Shown: positions 38,589 to 47,155 of the stretch, one piece after another
Layout: each line of letters begins with the position of its first letter
Position numbering within the stretch: the first letter of the stretch is position 1
Source of the DNA: Pseudomonadota bacterium
GTDB taxonomy: Bacteria; Myxococcota_A; Polyangia; GCA-2747355
NCBI GenBank assembly: GCA_016711215.1
Contig: JADJTL010000007.1
Coordinates: 124,001-188,000 of the forward strand
Length of the DNA stretch: 64,000 nt
Direction: 5' to 3'
Notes under the pieces: generated by a model
Databases searched by the model: none
What the model saw: the letters and a program-made list of their open reading frames with translations, nothing else
What the model was told of the DNA's origin: nothing
Translations under genes and position numbers: made by a program

Positions 38589-39992
38589 ATGCGTTCTTCG
38601 TTCAGCAGTAGCAGCAATGGCGCGCTGGTCACGGCACGTTGGCCCTCGCGTGGCCGGCGCGACCCGTCACAGGGCGGGTGCCCGCCCATGCTAGGGCAGG
38701 ATCCGGCAGCGGGATGGTGGTCGTGCCAGCGGTCGAGGGGCGGCGGATCGCGCTCGGCCCCTCGGCGCTGCGCGCTCGTCGCGGGGCTCGGGCTGATGCT
38801 GGCCGCGTCGACCGTTTCCGCGCAGACCAGGCTCCCGACGGTGCCCTGCTTCGACCCGGTCCTGCGTCCCCGGGTCGTCTACGTCGCGGGCTCTTCGGCC
38901 GTGCGGCCCTTCCTCGGGGTCGTCGCCAAGCTGATGGCCGAGGAGTCGTCGCCGACGACGGTCGTGTACCAGGCGCAGGGATCCTGCACCGGCGTCGCGG
39001 CGATCTACTCGACCGACGCAGAAACGCGCAGGATCAAGGACCTACCGGCGGAGGGTGCGGCGCCGGCGAACTACGCGATCTTCTTCGAGGCCGACGGCTC
39101 GACGGTGCATGAATGCTTCCTCGACGCGGCGGGCGAGCTCGTCGATGTCGGTATCTCCGACGTCTATGCGGCGAGCTGCGGGCAGAGCGCCAGCGAGGGT
39201 GTCGAGGTTTCCGAATACCTGGGTCCGGTGCAGCCGATGACCTTGGTAACGCCGGTGGCATCGAGTCAGCGGACGATCAGCGCCGAGGCCGGTTACCTGG
39301 TCTTTGGGCTGGGCGGCCATGGCGGCGCCGCGGCCCCCTTTACTGATCGCCGCTTCTTCTTCGTGCGCAACGAGAAGTCCGGCACGCAGCAGATGGTGGC
39401 CCGCGCCGTCAGTGTGCCGGCAGAGCGGTGGTGGGGGATCGATCGTGGCGGCAGCTCTGCGATTGTGTCCGCGATGAAGCTGCTGGTCGATGCGGGCAAC
39501 GCGGAGAAGTCGATCGGTATCCTTTCCAGCGACGTCGCCGACCAGGAGCGCGGCAACCTGCGCGTGCTCGCCTTCCAGGCTCGCGATCAACGTTGTGGGT
39601 ACTGGCCCGACTCCTCGCCGACCTCGTTCGACAAGGCCAACGTGCGCGAGGGGCGCTACGCGATCTGGGGCCCCTTGCACCTCTTTGCCCGCACCAGTGG
39701 GGGCGTGCCGACCGAGGCGGCGGGTGCCTTGGTCTCGCGCTTTGCGGCGCAACGGCTCGAGCCGGCGCTGGTCGAGGCGATCGTCCAGAAGCATCTCGTG
39801 CCCCAGTGCGCGATGCAGGTGACGCGCAGCAGCGAGATGGGTCCGCTCCAGGCGCTGGCGCCGGAGTTCCAATGTGGATGCTATTTTGACGCCGTCGCCA
39901 ACGGTGCCACGACCTGCAAGGCTTGCCAGGGCCCGGGGGATTGCCCGGCGGAGCGACCGGCCTGCAACTACGGCTATTGCGAGCTCAAGTAG
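38589..39992 (+). CDS. PstS-like periplasmic binding-fold protein with Cys-rich C-terminus
   Basis: The 467-residue protein resembles the phosphate-binding PBP-like family in VVYVAGSSAVRPFLGVVAKL near the start of the mature part, FFFVRNEKSGTQQMVARAV and KSIGILSSDVADQERGNLR. The C-terminal 45 residues are cysteine-rich (CGCYF, CKACQGPGDCPAERPACNYG), like the previous lipoprotein. A hydrophobic signal (CALVAGLGLMLAASTVSAQ) occurs only at about residue 60-80, so translation may start later, for example ATG at 38688, although the ATG at 38589 has a good GAGGAG site. No ABC transporter subunits are nearby, so transport is unlikely; ligand unknown. Confidence 0.68.
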   Translation: MRSSFSSSSNGALVTARWPSRGRRDPSQGGCPPMLGQDPAAGWWSCQRSRGGGSRSAPRRCALVAGLGLMLAASTVSAQTRLPTVPCFDPVLRPRVVYVAGSSAVRPFLGVVAKLMAEESSPTTVVYQAQGSCTGVAAIYSTDAETRRIKDLPAEGAAPANYAIFFEADGSTVHECFLDAAGELVDVGISDVYAASCGQSASEGVEVSEYLGPVQPMTLVTPVASSQRTISAEAGYLVFGLGGHGGAAAPFTDRRFFFVRNEKSGTQQMVARAVSVPAERWWGIDRGGSSAIVSAMKLLVDAGNAEKSIGILSSDVADQERGNLRVLAFQARDQRCGYWPDSSPTSFDKANVREGRYAIWGPLHLFARTSGGVPTEAAGALVSRFAAQRLEPALVEAIVQKHLVPQCAMQVTRSSEMGPLQALAPEFQCGCYFDAVANGATTCKACQGPGDCPAERPACNYGYCELK

Positions 39993-41338
39993 CTCGGCTC
40001 ATGGTGCAGCGGCGGTCCATCGGGCGCGACGCCCGTACCGCCTGATCGCTGGCCCCGCCCTGACGCGCGAGGGAGGCGACTTCGACCCACGCTTCGAGCT
40101 CCTTGCCGCCGCGGCCTGCCAGCAGGCGCAGCACGGTCGGTTGCGCGCCGACTGGGCCGACTGGGCCGACTGGGCCGCTGGGGATTGGGCTGCTGCCCGC
40201 AGGGCCGAGGCGAAGGCTCACCGCTGAACCTTGACCGCCGCCTGCGGCCAGGCGTTCCGCGAGGACGCGCGTTAGCAGGCCGAAGGTCATGCGGGCGTTG
40301 AGCTCGCCGAGCGGATTCAGCACCAGCCGGCCCTGCCGATCACGATAGCGCCAGGCGTCGAGGCCGAAGGGGCCTCGGTAGCCCTGCGCGTGCAGGTGCT
40401 CGGCGACGCGCTCGGCGACCTGCCGGAGGGGCCCTTCGTCGTCGACGCCGAGCCCCGGCGCTGGTGGCAGGGTGACCGCGCGAAAGCCGCCGCGCGGCGT
40501 GACCGACAGACGATGCAGACCGAGGAAATCGAGGCCCTCCTCGCCGAGCAGCGCGCAGCACGGCCGGATCGTCCGTTCGCGGCATCCAGGGCTCGAAGAG
40601 CAGCGTGCCGTGCCTGCTGAGCAGGCGCTCTGCTGCGCTGCGCTCGCGCTGGGCCGCGATGCGTTCGGTCGCGCCGCCAAGCACCCGTCCGCGGCCGGCT
40701 GCCGAGAGGGGGCTCTTGAGGACCCAGCGGCCCTCGGCGTCGCGCGGCAGCCGGGCCATCGCGGCGTCGAGGGCGGCCAGCGAGTCGATGGGGCGCGCCC
40801 CGGGCAGCGCGAGTCCGAGGCGATCCGCCAGCGCAAGCTGCTGCAGGCGGTGGTTGACGCGGCCCGCGACGCCCGGGGCGGCCGGGGGGAGCGACCAAAG
40901 CCGATCGATCAACGCGATCGGCGTCGCGTCCGAGACCCCAGCTCGCAGAGCCCTGGAGCGTGGGCGCGGCTCCGCGAGGCGCAGGGCCTGGACGGCGGCC
41001 GTCTCACCCCAGGCCAGAATCTCCCTCGGTCGCGCGCTTGGCCACGCGGCACTCTGTTGCACGGCGTGGGGGATACCAGGGGCGGTGCTCTCCGCCAACC
41101 GGTCGGCGCGCACCGGCAGCGCCGTCCAGACGACGTCGCCCTCGCGACCGAGACAGCGCAGCAGGGTGCCGAGCGCCGCCAGCTCGCGGCGTAGGCGCAG
41201 CGGCAGCGGGTCACCCGGGCCGAGTGCGCAGCCCTCTTCACGATCCCAGCTCTCTTCGCAGTCGAGGTTGGCGATGATCAGCCGCGCGTCGGGGAGGTGG
41301 TCTGCGTCCCGCGGCGGCGTCGTCGCGCTCGGTGTCAT
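39985..41338 (-). pseudogene. ATP-grasp family protein, one frameshift
   Basis: The gene overlaps the end of the DUF455 gene (ATGA at 41335-41338) and begins MTPSATTPPRDADHLPDAR, IIANLDCEESWDREEG. An ATP-grasp fold follows: RWVLKSPLSAAGRGR (nucleotide-binding lysine and Gly loop), LLFEPWMPRTDDPAV, then a frame change, then CALLGEEGLDFLGLHRLSV, GPFGLDAWRYRD, and LNPLGELNARMTFG with the metal-binding E-x-N-x-R signature. One extra base near 40558 explains the break. ATP-grasp enzymes join a carboxylate to an amine or thiol; the substrate is unknown. The tail contains GPVGPVGPVG from a 9-bp repeat. The break may be a sequencing error, since both halves look constrained. Confidence 0.72.
40150..40176 (-). 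repeat. 9-bp repeat in the ATP-grasp gene
   Basis: gactgggcc occurs three times in a row, encoding GPV repeats in the C-terminal tail of the ATP-grasp protein. Confidence 0.85.
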
Positions 41339-42120
41339 GCGCGCGATTGCCGACCGAGCTCGGCGATGAAGTCGTCGCTCCATCCCGCACGGCGCCGCGC
41401 CTCGACCGAGAAGCGTGCACCGCGCGCGAAGGCGGGGCGCACCGGATAGGTCAGGCTCGCGCAATAGGCCTGCCACATGCTCTGGGTCGGATCCTTGAGT
41501 CGCGCGAGCCAACGCCAGCCAAAGCGCACGTGGCGCAGCTCATCCTGGTGGATACGTTCGAAGAGCCGGGCGCTGACTTCGTCCCCGCAGGCGCGGGCGC
41601 GGGCCGCGAAATCCAGCGCATGGTCGAGGTTGGCGCTCTCGAAGGTCAGGTTCATCGCGCAGATGAAGCGCAGCGGTGAGGTCAGGGCGTCCGTCTTATG
41701 CCAGAAGTAGCCGCTCACCGGGAGGTCGCCGAAGCGTACGCCGAAGGCCCCCAGGCGCTCGAGGTAGTCCGCGCAATGCCCTTGCTCCTCGGACAGGATG
41801 CAGCGCAGCCCGCGGCGCCAACGCGGTGGGGCGTCGGGAAAGGCGAGTAGCGCCCAGGCGAAGAGCTCGACGGCCTGCAGCTCGTGGTTGGCCGCCGCGT
41901 GCAGGATGCGCGCGCGCTGCGCGGGATCCGCCATGCCTTCGGCGCGGGGTACGCGTGCGAGGCGGCCCGGCTGAATGCGCAGGTTGACTGGCCGCGCCGG
42001 CGCTGCGACGCGGAGGGTCGGGCCGGGATCGCGGTCCGTGAGCGCGGCCGGGGCCGGGGTGAGCTTTGCCTCGAGGGTGTCGCCCCGCACGATGGACAGG
42101 GCATAGGATCGCAGCTCCAT
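41335..42120 (-). CDS. DUF455 family ferritin-like protein
   Basis: The 261-residue protein matches DUF455, a ferritin-like four-helix family. Candidate dimetal ligands are ANHELQAVELFAWALLAF, the ExxH motif SEEQGHCADYLERLG, FESANLDHAL and QDELRHVRFGWRWL (DExxH). Other family landmarks are FGDLPVSGYFWHKTD and SPLRFICAMNLTFESAN. Ferritin-like oxygenases and oxidases carry out O2-dependent reactions; no substrate is known for this family. The ATG at 42120 begins MELRSYALSIVRGDTLEAK; the open frame extends upstream without family similarity. The downstream ATP-grasp gene overlaps by four bases, so the two proteins are made together. Confidence 0.82.
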   Translation of the reverse strand: MELRSYALSIVRGDTLEAKLTPAPAALTDRDPGPTLRVAAPARPVNLRIQPGRLARVPRAEGMADPAQRARILHAAANHELQAVELFAWALLAFPDAPPRWRRGLRCILSEEQGHCADYLERLGAFGVRFGDLPVSGYFWHKTDALTSPLRFICAMNLTFESANLDHALDFAARARACGDEVSARLFERIHQDELRHVRFGWRWLARLKDPTQSMWQAYCASLTYPVRPAFARGARFSVEARRRAGWSDDFIAELGRQSRA

Positions 42121-42298
42121 CGCCCGGCAGTTTCGCGCTCCGCTCTTTCGCCGTCCAGCGGCTTCAGCGTAGAGTACCTGCCATCGGCAGCGGGGTGGCC
42201 TCGGCAGAGGGATCAGACTGGTCGCGGGCCGCGCCCGGTGGAGGCACGACGGTTGGGTCATTGCGCCGGCTAGGCGCCGTGGGCAAGGAGAATGAGGG

Positions 42299-43765
42299 AT
42301 GCGTTGTTTGGCCAAGGCCGCCCTAATCGCGGCGTGGCTCGCTCTGGTGGCCGGCCGGGTCGCGGCCCTCGAGGTCGTCAAGGAGAGCTATCCCGACGGC
42401 AAGCCACGACTCCAGGTGAGCTATAAGGACAAGTCTCATCGCATCAAGCATGGCGAGGAGAGCGAGAGTTTCCCCGACGGCCAGCCGCGCTTGCGGCACC
42501 GCTGGCGCAGCGGGAAGCCCGACGGGCTCTGGGAGGACTACGCGCCCGGCGGCGTGCTGGTGCATGCGCGCACGTATCGGCGCGGCAAGCTCGAGGGCAT
42601 CGAGCGCCAGTGGGGCGCGGACGGCAAGCTGCAGCAGCTCGTGACCTACGTCGCCAATCAGCGCCATGGGCTCACCGAGTACTACTACCCCGACGGCGCG
42701 CTGCGCGCGCGCTTGACCTACCTGCGCGGGCGCAAGGATGGGGTCGAGACGACCTTCTTTGTCAGTGGGCGCGTGCAGTCGGAGACCACTTGGAAGCAGG
42801 GTGAGCGGCGCGGCCCCCAGCGCGAGCACTATGAGAACGGTCAGCTCAAGTCCTTGGTCACCTACGCCGGAGCGGTGAAGCAAGGCGCCTTCGCGCGCTA
42901 CACCGACAAGGGTGTCGCGGTCGAAGAGGGCACCTACCTCGACGACGAACGCGACGGCGAGCATCGGCGCTCCTACGAAAACGGCCAGCTCAGGGAGCGG
43001 TCGCAGTACGTGCGTGGCGTGCGTGAGGGCAAGCACGAACAGTGGTTCGCCGATGGCAGTCCGGCCCGGGCGGAGGCCTACAAGGGTGGCAAGCTCGACG
43101 GTGCCGTCGTGGTCTACGGGCAGGGCGGCGCACGGCAGGAGGCGGGAAGCTACGTGCTCGGTCAGCGCGAGGGCCTGTGGTTGCGGTACCACCCCGGCGG
43201 CGCCGTGGCGGCGAAGGTGACCTATCGCGGCGGCCGGCCGGACGGCCCCGCGGAGTACTTCTTCGAGAGCGGGCGCTTGAGCATGCGCGGTGAGCATGCC
43301 GCCGGTGTGCTGAAGGTCACGGAGCGCTACTTCACCGACGGCAAGCTCGTCCCCGAGGTCCCCGGCCGCTATCTCGACGCGCGGAGCCCCGTTGGCAAGA
43401 AGGCCTGGCTGCTGGTCGCGGCGGTCGCGGACGCCAGACCCTCGGTGGAGGTTCAGCTCGTGGCCGTGGGCCCGACTGAGCATCAGGAGTTCGTCGTCGT
43501 CGTGCGCGGCGGAGGGAATCCGTGGAACGACCAGCCGGCGGTGCACCGGCTGCTGCGCCGTGACGGTCAGGACCTGTGCTACGAGCGCTGGCACCTCGGT
43601 CGGCCATGGTGCACGTTGACGGCGAAGGAGCCGCTGGTCACGGCCCAGCGCGCGCAGCTCCATCTGCCCGATGGCACGTCGATGGGGCTGCGGCAGGACA
43701 CCGTCGCCGCGGCGCGGCTCGACCCACGGGCGATCTTCCGCCGCTACCTGGAGCTGGCCCAGTGA
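42299..43765 (+). CDS. Secreted MORN-2 repeat protein (YwqK-like)
   Basis: The 488-residue protein has a signal peptide (KAALIAAWLALVAGRVAA/LE) and about a dozen MORN-2-type repeats of about 23 residues, each with a G-x-x-x-G-x-x-x-x-Y/W-x-x-x-G pattern: YPDGKPRLQVSY, HGLTEYYYPDGALRARLTYL, DGEHRRSYENGQLRERSQYV, DGPAEYFFESGRLSMRGEH. Some annotated antitoxins (YwqK) share the repeat, but the secretion signal and length argue against a toxin-antitoxin role here. The last 130 residues form a separate beta-rich region. Its stop overlaps the pyrC GTG. Confidence 0.78.
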   Translation: MRCLAKAALIAAWLALVAGRVAALEVVKESYPDGKPRLQVSYKDKSHRIKHGEESESFPDGQPRLRHRWRSGKPDGLWEDYAPGGVLVHARTYRRGKLEGIERQWGADGKLQQLVTYVANQRHGLTEYYYPDGALRARLTYLRGRKDGVETTFFVSGRVQSETTWKQGERRGPQREHYENGQLKSLVTYAGAVKQGAFARYTDKGVAVEEGTYLDDERDGEHRRSYENGQLRERSQYVRGVREGKHEQWFADGSPARAEAYKGGKLDGAVVVYGQGGARQEAGSYVLGQREGLWLRYHPGGAVAAKVTYRGGRPDGPAEYFFESGRLSMRGEHAAGVLKVTERYFTDGKLVPEVPGRYLDARSPVGKKAWLLVAAVADARPSVEVQLVAVGPTEHQEFVVVVRGGGNPWNDQPAVHRLLRRDGQDLCYERWHLGRPWCTLTAKEPLVTAQRAQLHLPDGTSMGLRQDTVAAARLDPRAIFRRYLELAQ

Positions 43766-45036
43766 GCCTGCTCTTGCGTGGCGGGCGGGTGATCGATCCG
43801 GCGAGCGGGATCGACGGCCTGGCCGACGTGCTGATCGACGAGGGGCGCGTGGCGCGCGTTGCGGCCGACCTGCAGCGCACCGCCGCGCGGGTGATCGACG
43901 TGCAGGGGTGCTGGGTGCTGCCGGGGCTGGTGGATCTCCATGTCCATCTGCGCGAACCCGGCCAGGAGCATAAGGAAGACATCGCCTCGGGGGCGCGGGC
44001 CGCCGTCGCGGGCGGCTTCACCAGCGTTTGCTGCATGCCCAACACCAAGCCCGCCAACGACACGCGGGCGGTCACCGAGCTGATCGTCCGGCGCGCGCGT
44101 GAGGTCGGCCTGGCGCGGGTCTATCCGGTGGGCGCGATCAGCCGCGGCCTCCAAGGCGAGGCGCTCTGCGAGTACGCGGAGCTGAAGGAGGCTGGCATTG
44201 TCGCCGTTAGCGACGATGGGCGCTGCGTGATGGATAGCGGGTTGATGCGGCGCGCGATGGAGTATGCCACGACCTTCGACCTGCCCGTCTTGCAGCATTG
44301 CGAGGATCAGCAGCTCGCCTGCGGCGGCGCGATGCACGAGGGGCTGGTCTCGACGCGCACTGGCCTGACGGCCCAGCCAGCCCAGGCCGAATCAATCATC
44401 GTCGCCCGCGATCTCGAGCTCGCTGAGCTGACCGGTGCGCGCTACCACGCCCAGCACCTCTCGACGGTTGGCGCGCTGCGCCATATTCGCGAGGCCAAGG
44501 CGAGGGGTCTGACGGTGAGCTGCGAGGTCGCGCCCCACCATTTCGCGCTGAGCGACGAGGCTTGTGCTGGCTACGACAGCAACGCCAAGGTCAACCCGCC
44601 GCTGCGCAGCGCCGAGCATGTCCGCGCCGTGCGCGAGGCGTTGGCGGACGGGACGGTCGACGCGATCGCGACGGACCATGCGCCGCACGCGCTGATCGAC
44701 AAGGAGGTCGAGTTTGGCTGCGCCGCCTACGGGATCTCCGGTCTGGAGACCTGCTTGCCGCTGGCTCTCGAGCTCTGGCGCGAGGGTGTCGTTTCGCTGC
44801 CGCGCTTGGTGGCGCTGCTGACCTGTGGCCCGGCGCGGCTGCTGGACTTGCCCGCGGGCACGCTGGGTCTCGGTGTCGCGGCCGACGTGACGGTAGTCGA
44901 CCCAGAGTTGTGCTGGACCGTCGATCCCGCGCGCTTTGTGTCGCGTGGTCAGAACACGCCCTTCGCCGGGCGCGCGATGCGCGGCGCCGCCCGCTACACC
45001 ATCGTCGGCGGCGAGGTGGTGTTCTCGCGTGCCTGA
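43762..45036 (+). CDS. pyrC: Dihydroorotase
   Basis: The 424-residue class I dihydroorotase closes the pyrimidine ring. Zinc ligands and signatures are present: VDLHVHLREPGQEHKEDI (HxH), CCMPNTKPANDT, LQHCEDQQLA, AQHLSTVGA, and the catalytic Asp in ATDHAPH. It is a true catalytic form, not the inactive PyrC-prime found beside some pyrB genes. The GTG at 43762 overlaps the stop of the MORN gene (GTGA), so it is translationally coupled to an unrelated secreted protein. pyrR-pyrB lies 10 kb away. The next gene starts inside its last codons. Confidence 0.94.
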   Translation: MSLLLRGGRVIDPASGIDGLADVLIDEGRVARVAADLQRTAARVIDVQGCWVLPGLVDLHVHLREPGQEHKEDIASGARAAVAGGFTSVCCMPNTKPANDTRAVTELIVRRAREVGLARVYPVGAISRGLQGEALCEYAELKEAGIVAVSDDGRCVMDSGLMRRAMEYATTFDLPVLQHCEDQQLACGGAMHEGLVSTRTGLTAQPAQAESIIVARDLELAELTGARYHAQHLSTVGALRHIREAKARGLTVSCEVAPHHFALSDEACAGYDSNAKVNPPLRSAEHVRAVREALADGTVDAIATDHAPHALIDKEVEFGCAAYGISGLETCLPLALELWREGVVSLPRLVALLTCGPARLLDLPAGTLGLGVAADVTVVDPELCWTVDPARFVSRGQNTPFAGRAMRGAARYTIVGGEVVFSRA

Positions 45037-45760
45037 GGCCATCGCTCAGCGGGCGGACCACCCTGCAGCCGAGGCGACGGGGGCGACGACGAGCGCAAGC
45101 GCGACGGCGCGAGCGTCGAGCGAGCAGGCGGAGCAGTGGGTAGGCGCGCAGGCGCGCGAGCTCATCGATCGGCTCGCCAGTCAGTACGCAGTGCGGCCGA
45201 GCGTCGGTGAGGCCGAACGCGCGCGGGGCGAGTACGATGGCTGGCGCGGTCGGGTCTTCGAGGACGACGAGATCTACGCGACGCACATCGCGACCTTCCT
45301 CGAGTGGTTCGTGCTCGAGCGGGCGACGGCCGAAGGGCTGGCGCCGGTCGTCTTGGCGCTCGCCAGCGGGGAGTTGGATGACGCGGCCGCGCGGCTCGCC
45401 TGCGCGCTGGCCTGCAGCTACCGCAGCCTCTTCGAGGTGCGGGAGGTGAGTGACAGCATGCTGCGCCTGGCCGATCTGATTGGCGGCGGGCGTTGGCAAT
45501 GCGGTGGGGATGGTCCGCTGCCGCTGGTCTCCGCGGGTGACCTGATGGAGGCGCGATTGGTCCCCTGGCGCGGGCGCGTCGCGCTTGGTCCAGTGGCCCT
45601 CTTCCATCCGCCAGGTGCCCACCAGGCGATCCACGCGCTCTTGGGGCGCTGGCGGGCTCAGGGGCGCTTGAGCGCGCGGTCCCTCGGGCCGCTGGCGGAG
45701 CGGTGCCTACGCTGGGGACGTGTGCGCAACATCGCCGTGGAGCGTATCTATTGTGACTAG
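45029..45760 (+). CDS. Hypothetical protein
   Basis: I do not recognise the family. The 243-residue product has a low-complexity N-terminal 30 residues and then a well-ordered region: QWVGAQARELIDRLASQYAV, EDDEIYATHIATFLEWFVLE, LACALACSYRSLFEVREVSD, and GDLMEARLVPWRGRVALGPV, HPPGAHQAIHALLGRW. No signal peptide or TM segment is visible. The GTG overlaps the end of pyrC, so expression is coupled. Alternative starts inside the first 30 residues cannot be excluded. Confidence 0.65.
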   Translation: MPEAIAQRADHPAAEATGATTSASATARASSEQAEQWVGAQARELIDRLASQYAVRPSVGEAERARGEYDGWRGRVFEDDEIYATHIATFLEWFVLERATAEGLAPVVLALASGELDDAAARLACALACSYRSLFEVREVSDSMLRLADLIGGGRWQCGGDGPLPLVSAGDLMEARLVPWRGRVALGPVALFHPPGAHQAIHALLGRWRAQGRLSARSLGPLAERCLRWGRVRNIAVERIYCD

Positions 45761-45883
45761 CGGCGCTGTGAGGGCTGGCCGACCAGGATCGCTCCGGCGT
45801 GTTGCGGCGACGAGCCGCGCGCCGTCGGCCCGCTCAGGCGTGCGCTGGATGCGCTGCCGCGACCGTGCGGAGCGGAGGCTGTC

Positions 45884-47155
45884 TTGGGGATATCGGTAGT
45901 GGGTGCGCCCGACCTCCAGCACCGACGCGTACTGCTGGCCGTGTCGGGCGGCGTGGCGGCCTATAAGGCGGCGGAGCTCTGCCGGCTGCTGGTCCGCAGC
46001 GGCGCGAGCGTGCAGGTGGCGATGACGGCTGCCGCGCAGCACTTCGTCGGCGCCGCGACCTTCGCGGCGCTCAGCGGGCGGGCCGTGGCGACGGACCTCT
46101 TCGATGCTGTTCAGGAGGAGCAGATCGGTCACATCGCGCTCGCCGACGCGGCAGAGGTGCTGGTCGTCGCCCCGGCCACTGCGGATCTGCTGGCGAAGCT
46201 CGCTGCCGGCCTGGCCGGCGACGTCGTGACCACGGCCTATCTCGCCTTCGAGGGGCCCGTGCTCTTGGCTCCGGCGATGAACGTGAAGATGTGGCGCCAC
46301 CCGGCGACGCAGCAAACGCTGCAGCGCCTGCGCGAGCGTGGGCACCGGGTCGTCGGGCCCGAGAGCGGCGAGCTGGCCTGCGGGCATGTCGGTGCCGGAC
46401 GGATGAGCGAGCCTGGCGCGCTGCTGGAGGCGGTTTGGCACTGCCTCGCGCCCCAGTCACTGGCTGGCCAGCGGATCCTCGTCTCGGCAGGACCGACGCG
46501 CGAGGCGCTCGACCCCGTGCGCCACCTGACGAACCGGTCGTCAGGGAAAATGGGTTACGCGCTGGCCGCCGAGGCGGCCGCGCGCGGCGCGACGGTGACG
46601 CTGGTTTCCGGGCCGACCGCGCTGGCGACGCCGCTCGGTGTGCAGCGCGTCGACGTCACGAGTGCGGCCGAGCTGGCGCAGGTCGTCCTCGAGCGTGTAG
46701 CGGGACAGGACGCGGTGGTGATGACCGCCGCGGTCGCCGACTATCGACCGGCGCACGTGGCACGGGAGAAGCTGGCCAAGGAGCGGCTCGGTGAGCAGCC
46801 GACCCTGACCTTGACGCGGACCGTCGATGTGTTGGCCGCGCTCGGCGCGGCCCGCGCCGCGGCGGGGGGTCTGCCGCAGCCGCTGCTGGTCGGCTTCGCC
46901 GCGGAGACGGGGATCGACGAGGCGCGTGTGATCGGCAAGCTGGCGGCCAAGCAGTGCGATCTGCTCGTCGTCAATGACGTCAGCCGCGCGGACGCCGGCT
47001 TCGATGCCGACGACAATCGCGTCGTGATCTACCACGCGACCGGGAACCGCGAGGCGCTGCCGCTCCTGCCCAAGCGCGAGGTCGCTGGACGGGTGCTCCA
47101 GCGCGTCGCGGAGCTGCTGGCCCCGCGGCTAGCCGAGCTCGCCTCAGATGGCTGA
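45884..47155 (+). CDS. coaBC: CoaBC: phosphopantothenoylcysteine decarboxylase / synthase
   Basis: The 423-residue bifunctional enzyme makes 4'-phosphopantetheine in coenzyme A synthesis. The CoaC flavoprotein half shows LLAVSGGVAAYKAAEL, VVAPATADLLAKLA, LAPAMNVKMW and GELACGHVGAGRMSEP. The CoaB half from about residue 195 shows VSAGPTREALDPVRHLTN, SSGKMGYALA, and VVNDVSRADAGFDADDN. The start is TTG at 45884, with GGAGG six bases upstream. The stop overlaps the next gene. Length is standard. Confidence 0.95.
   Translation: MGISVVGAPDLQHRRVLLAVSGGVAAYKAAELCRLLVRSGASVQVAMTAAAQHFVGAATFAALSGRAVATDLFDAVQEEQIGHIALADAAEVLVVAPATADLLAKLAAGLAGDVVTTAYLAFEGPVLLAPAMNVKMWRHPATQQTLQRLRERGHRVVGPESGELACGHVGAGRMSEPGALLEAVWHCLAPQSLAGQRILVSAGPTREALDPVRHLTNRSSGKMGYALAAEAAARGATVTLVSGPTALATPLGVQRVDVTSAAELAQVVLERVAGQDAVVMTAAVADYRPAHVAREKLAKERLGEQPTLTLTRTVDVLAALGAARAAAGGLPQPLLVGFAAETGIDEARVIGKLAAKQCDLLVVNDVSRADAGFDADDNRVVIYHATGNREALPLLPKREVAGRVLQRVAELLAPRLAELASDG

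Noticed and set aside
38589..39992. PstS-like gene considered as part of a phosphate ABC transporter
   Set aside because: No pstC, pstA, pstB or phoU is adjacent, and the Cys-rich tail is not found in PstS.
42299..43765. MORN-repeat gene considered as part of a toxin-antitoxin pair (YwqK name)
   Set aside because: It has a signal peptide and no toxin partner; its neighbour is pyrC.
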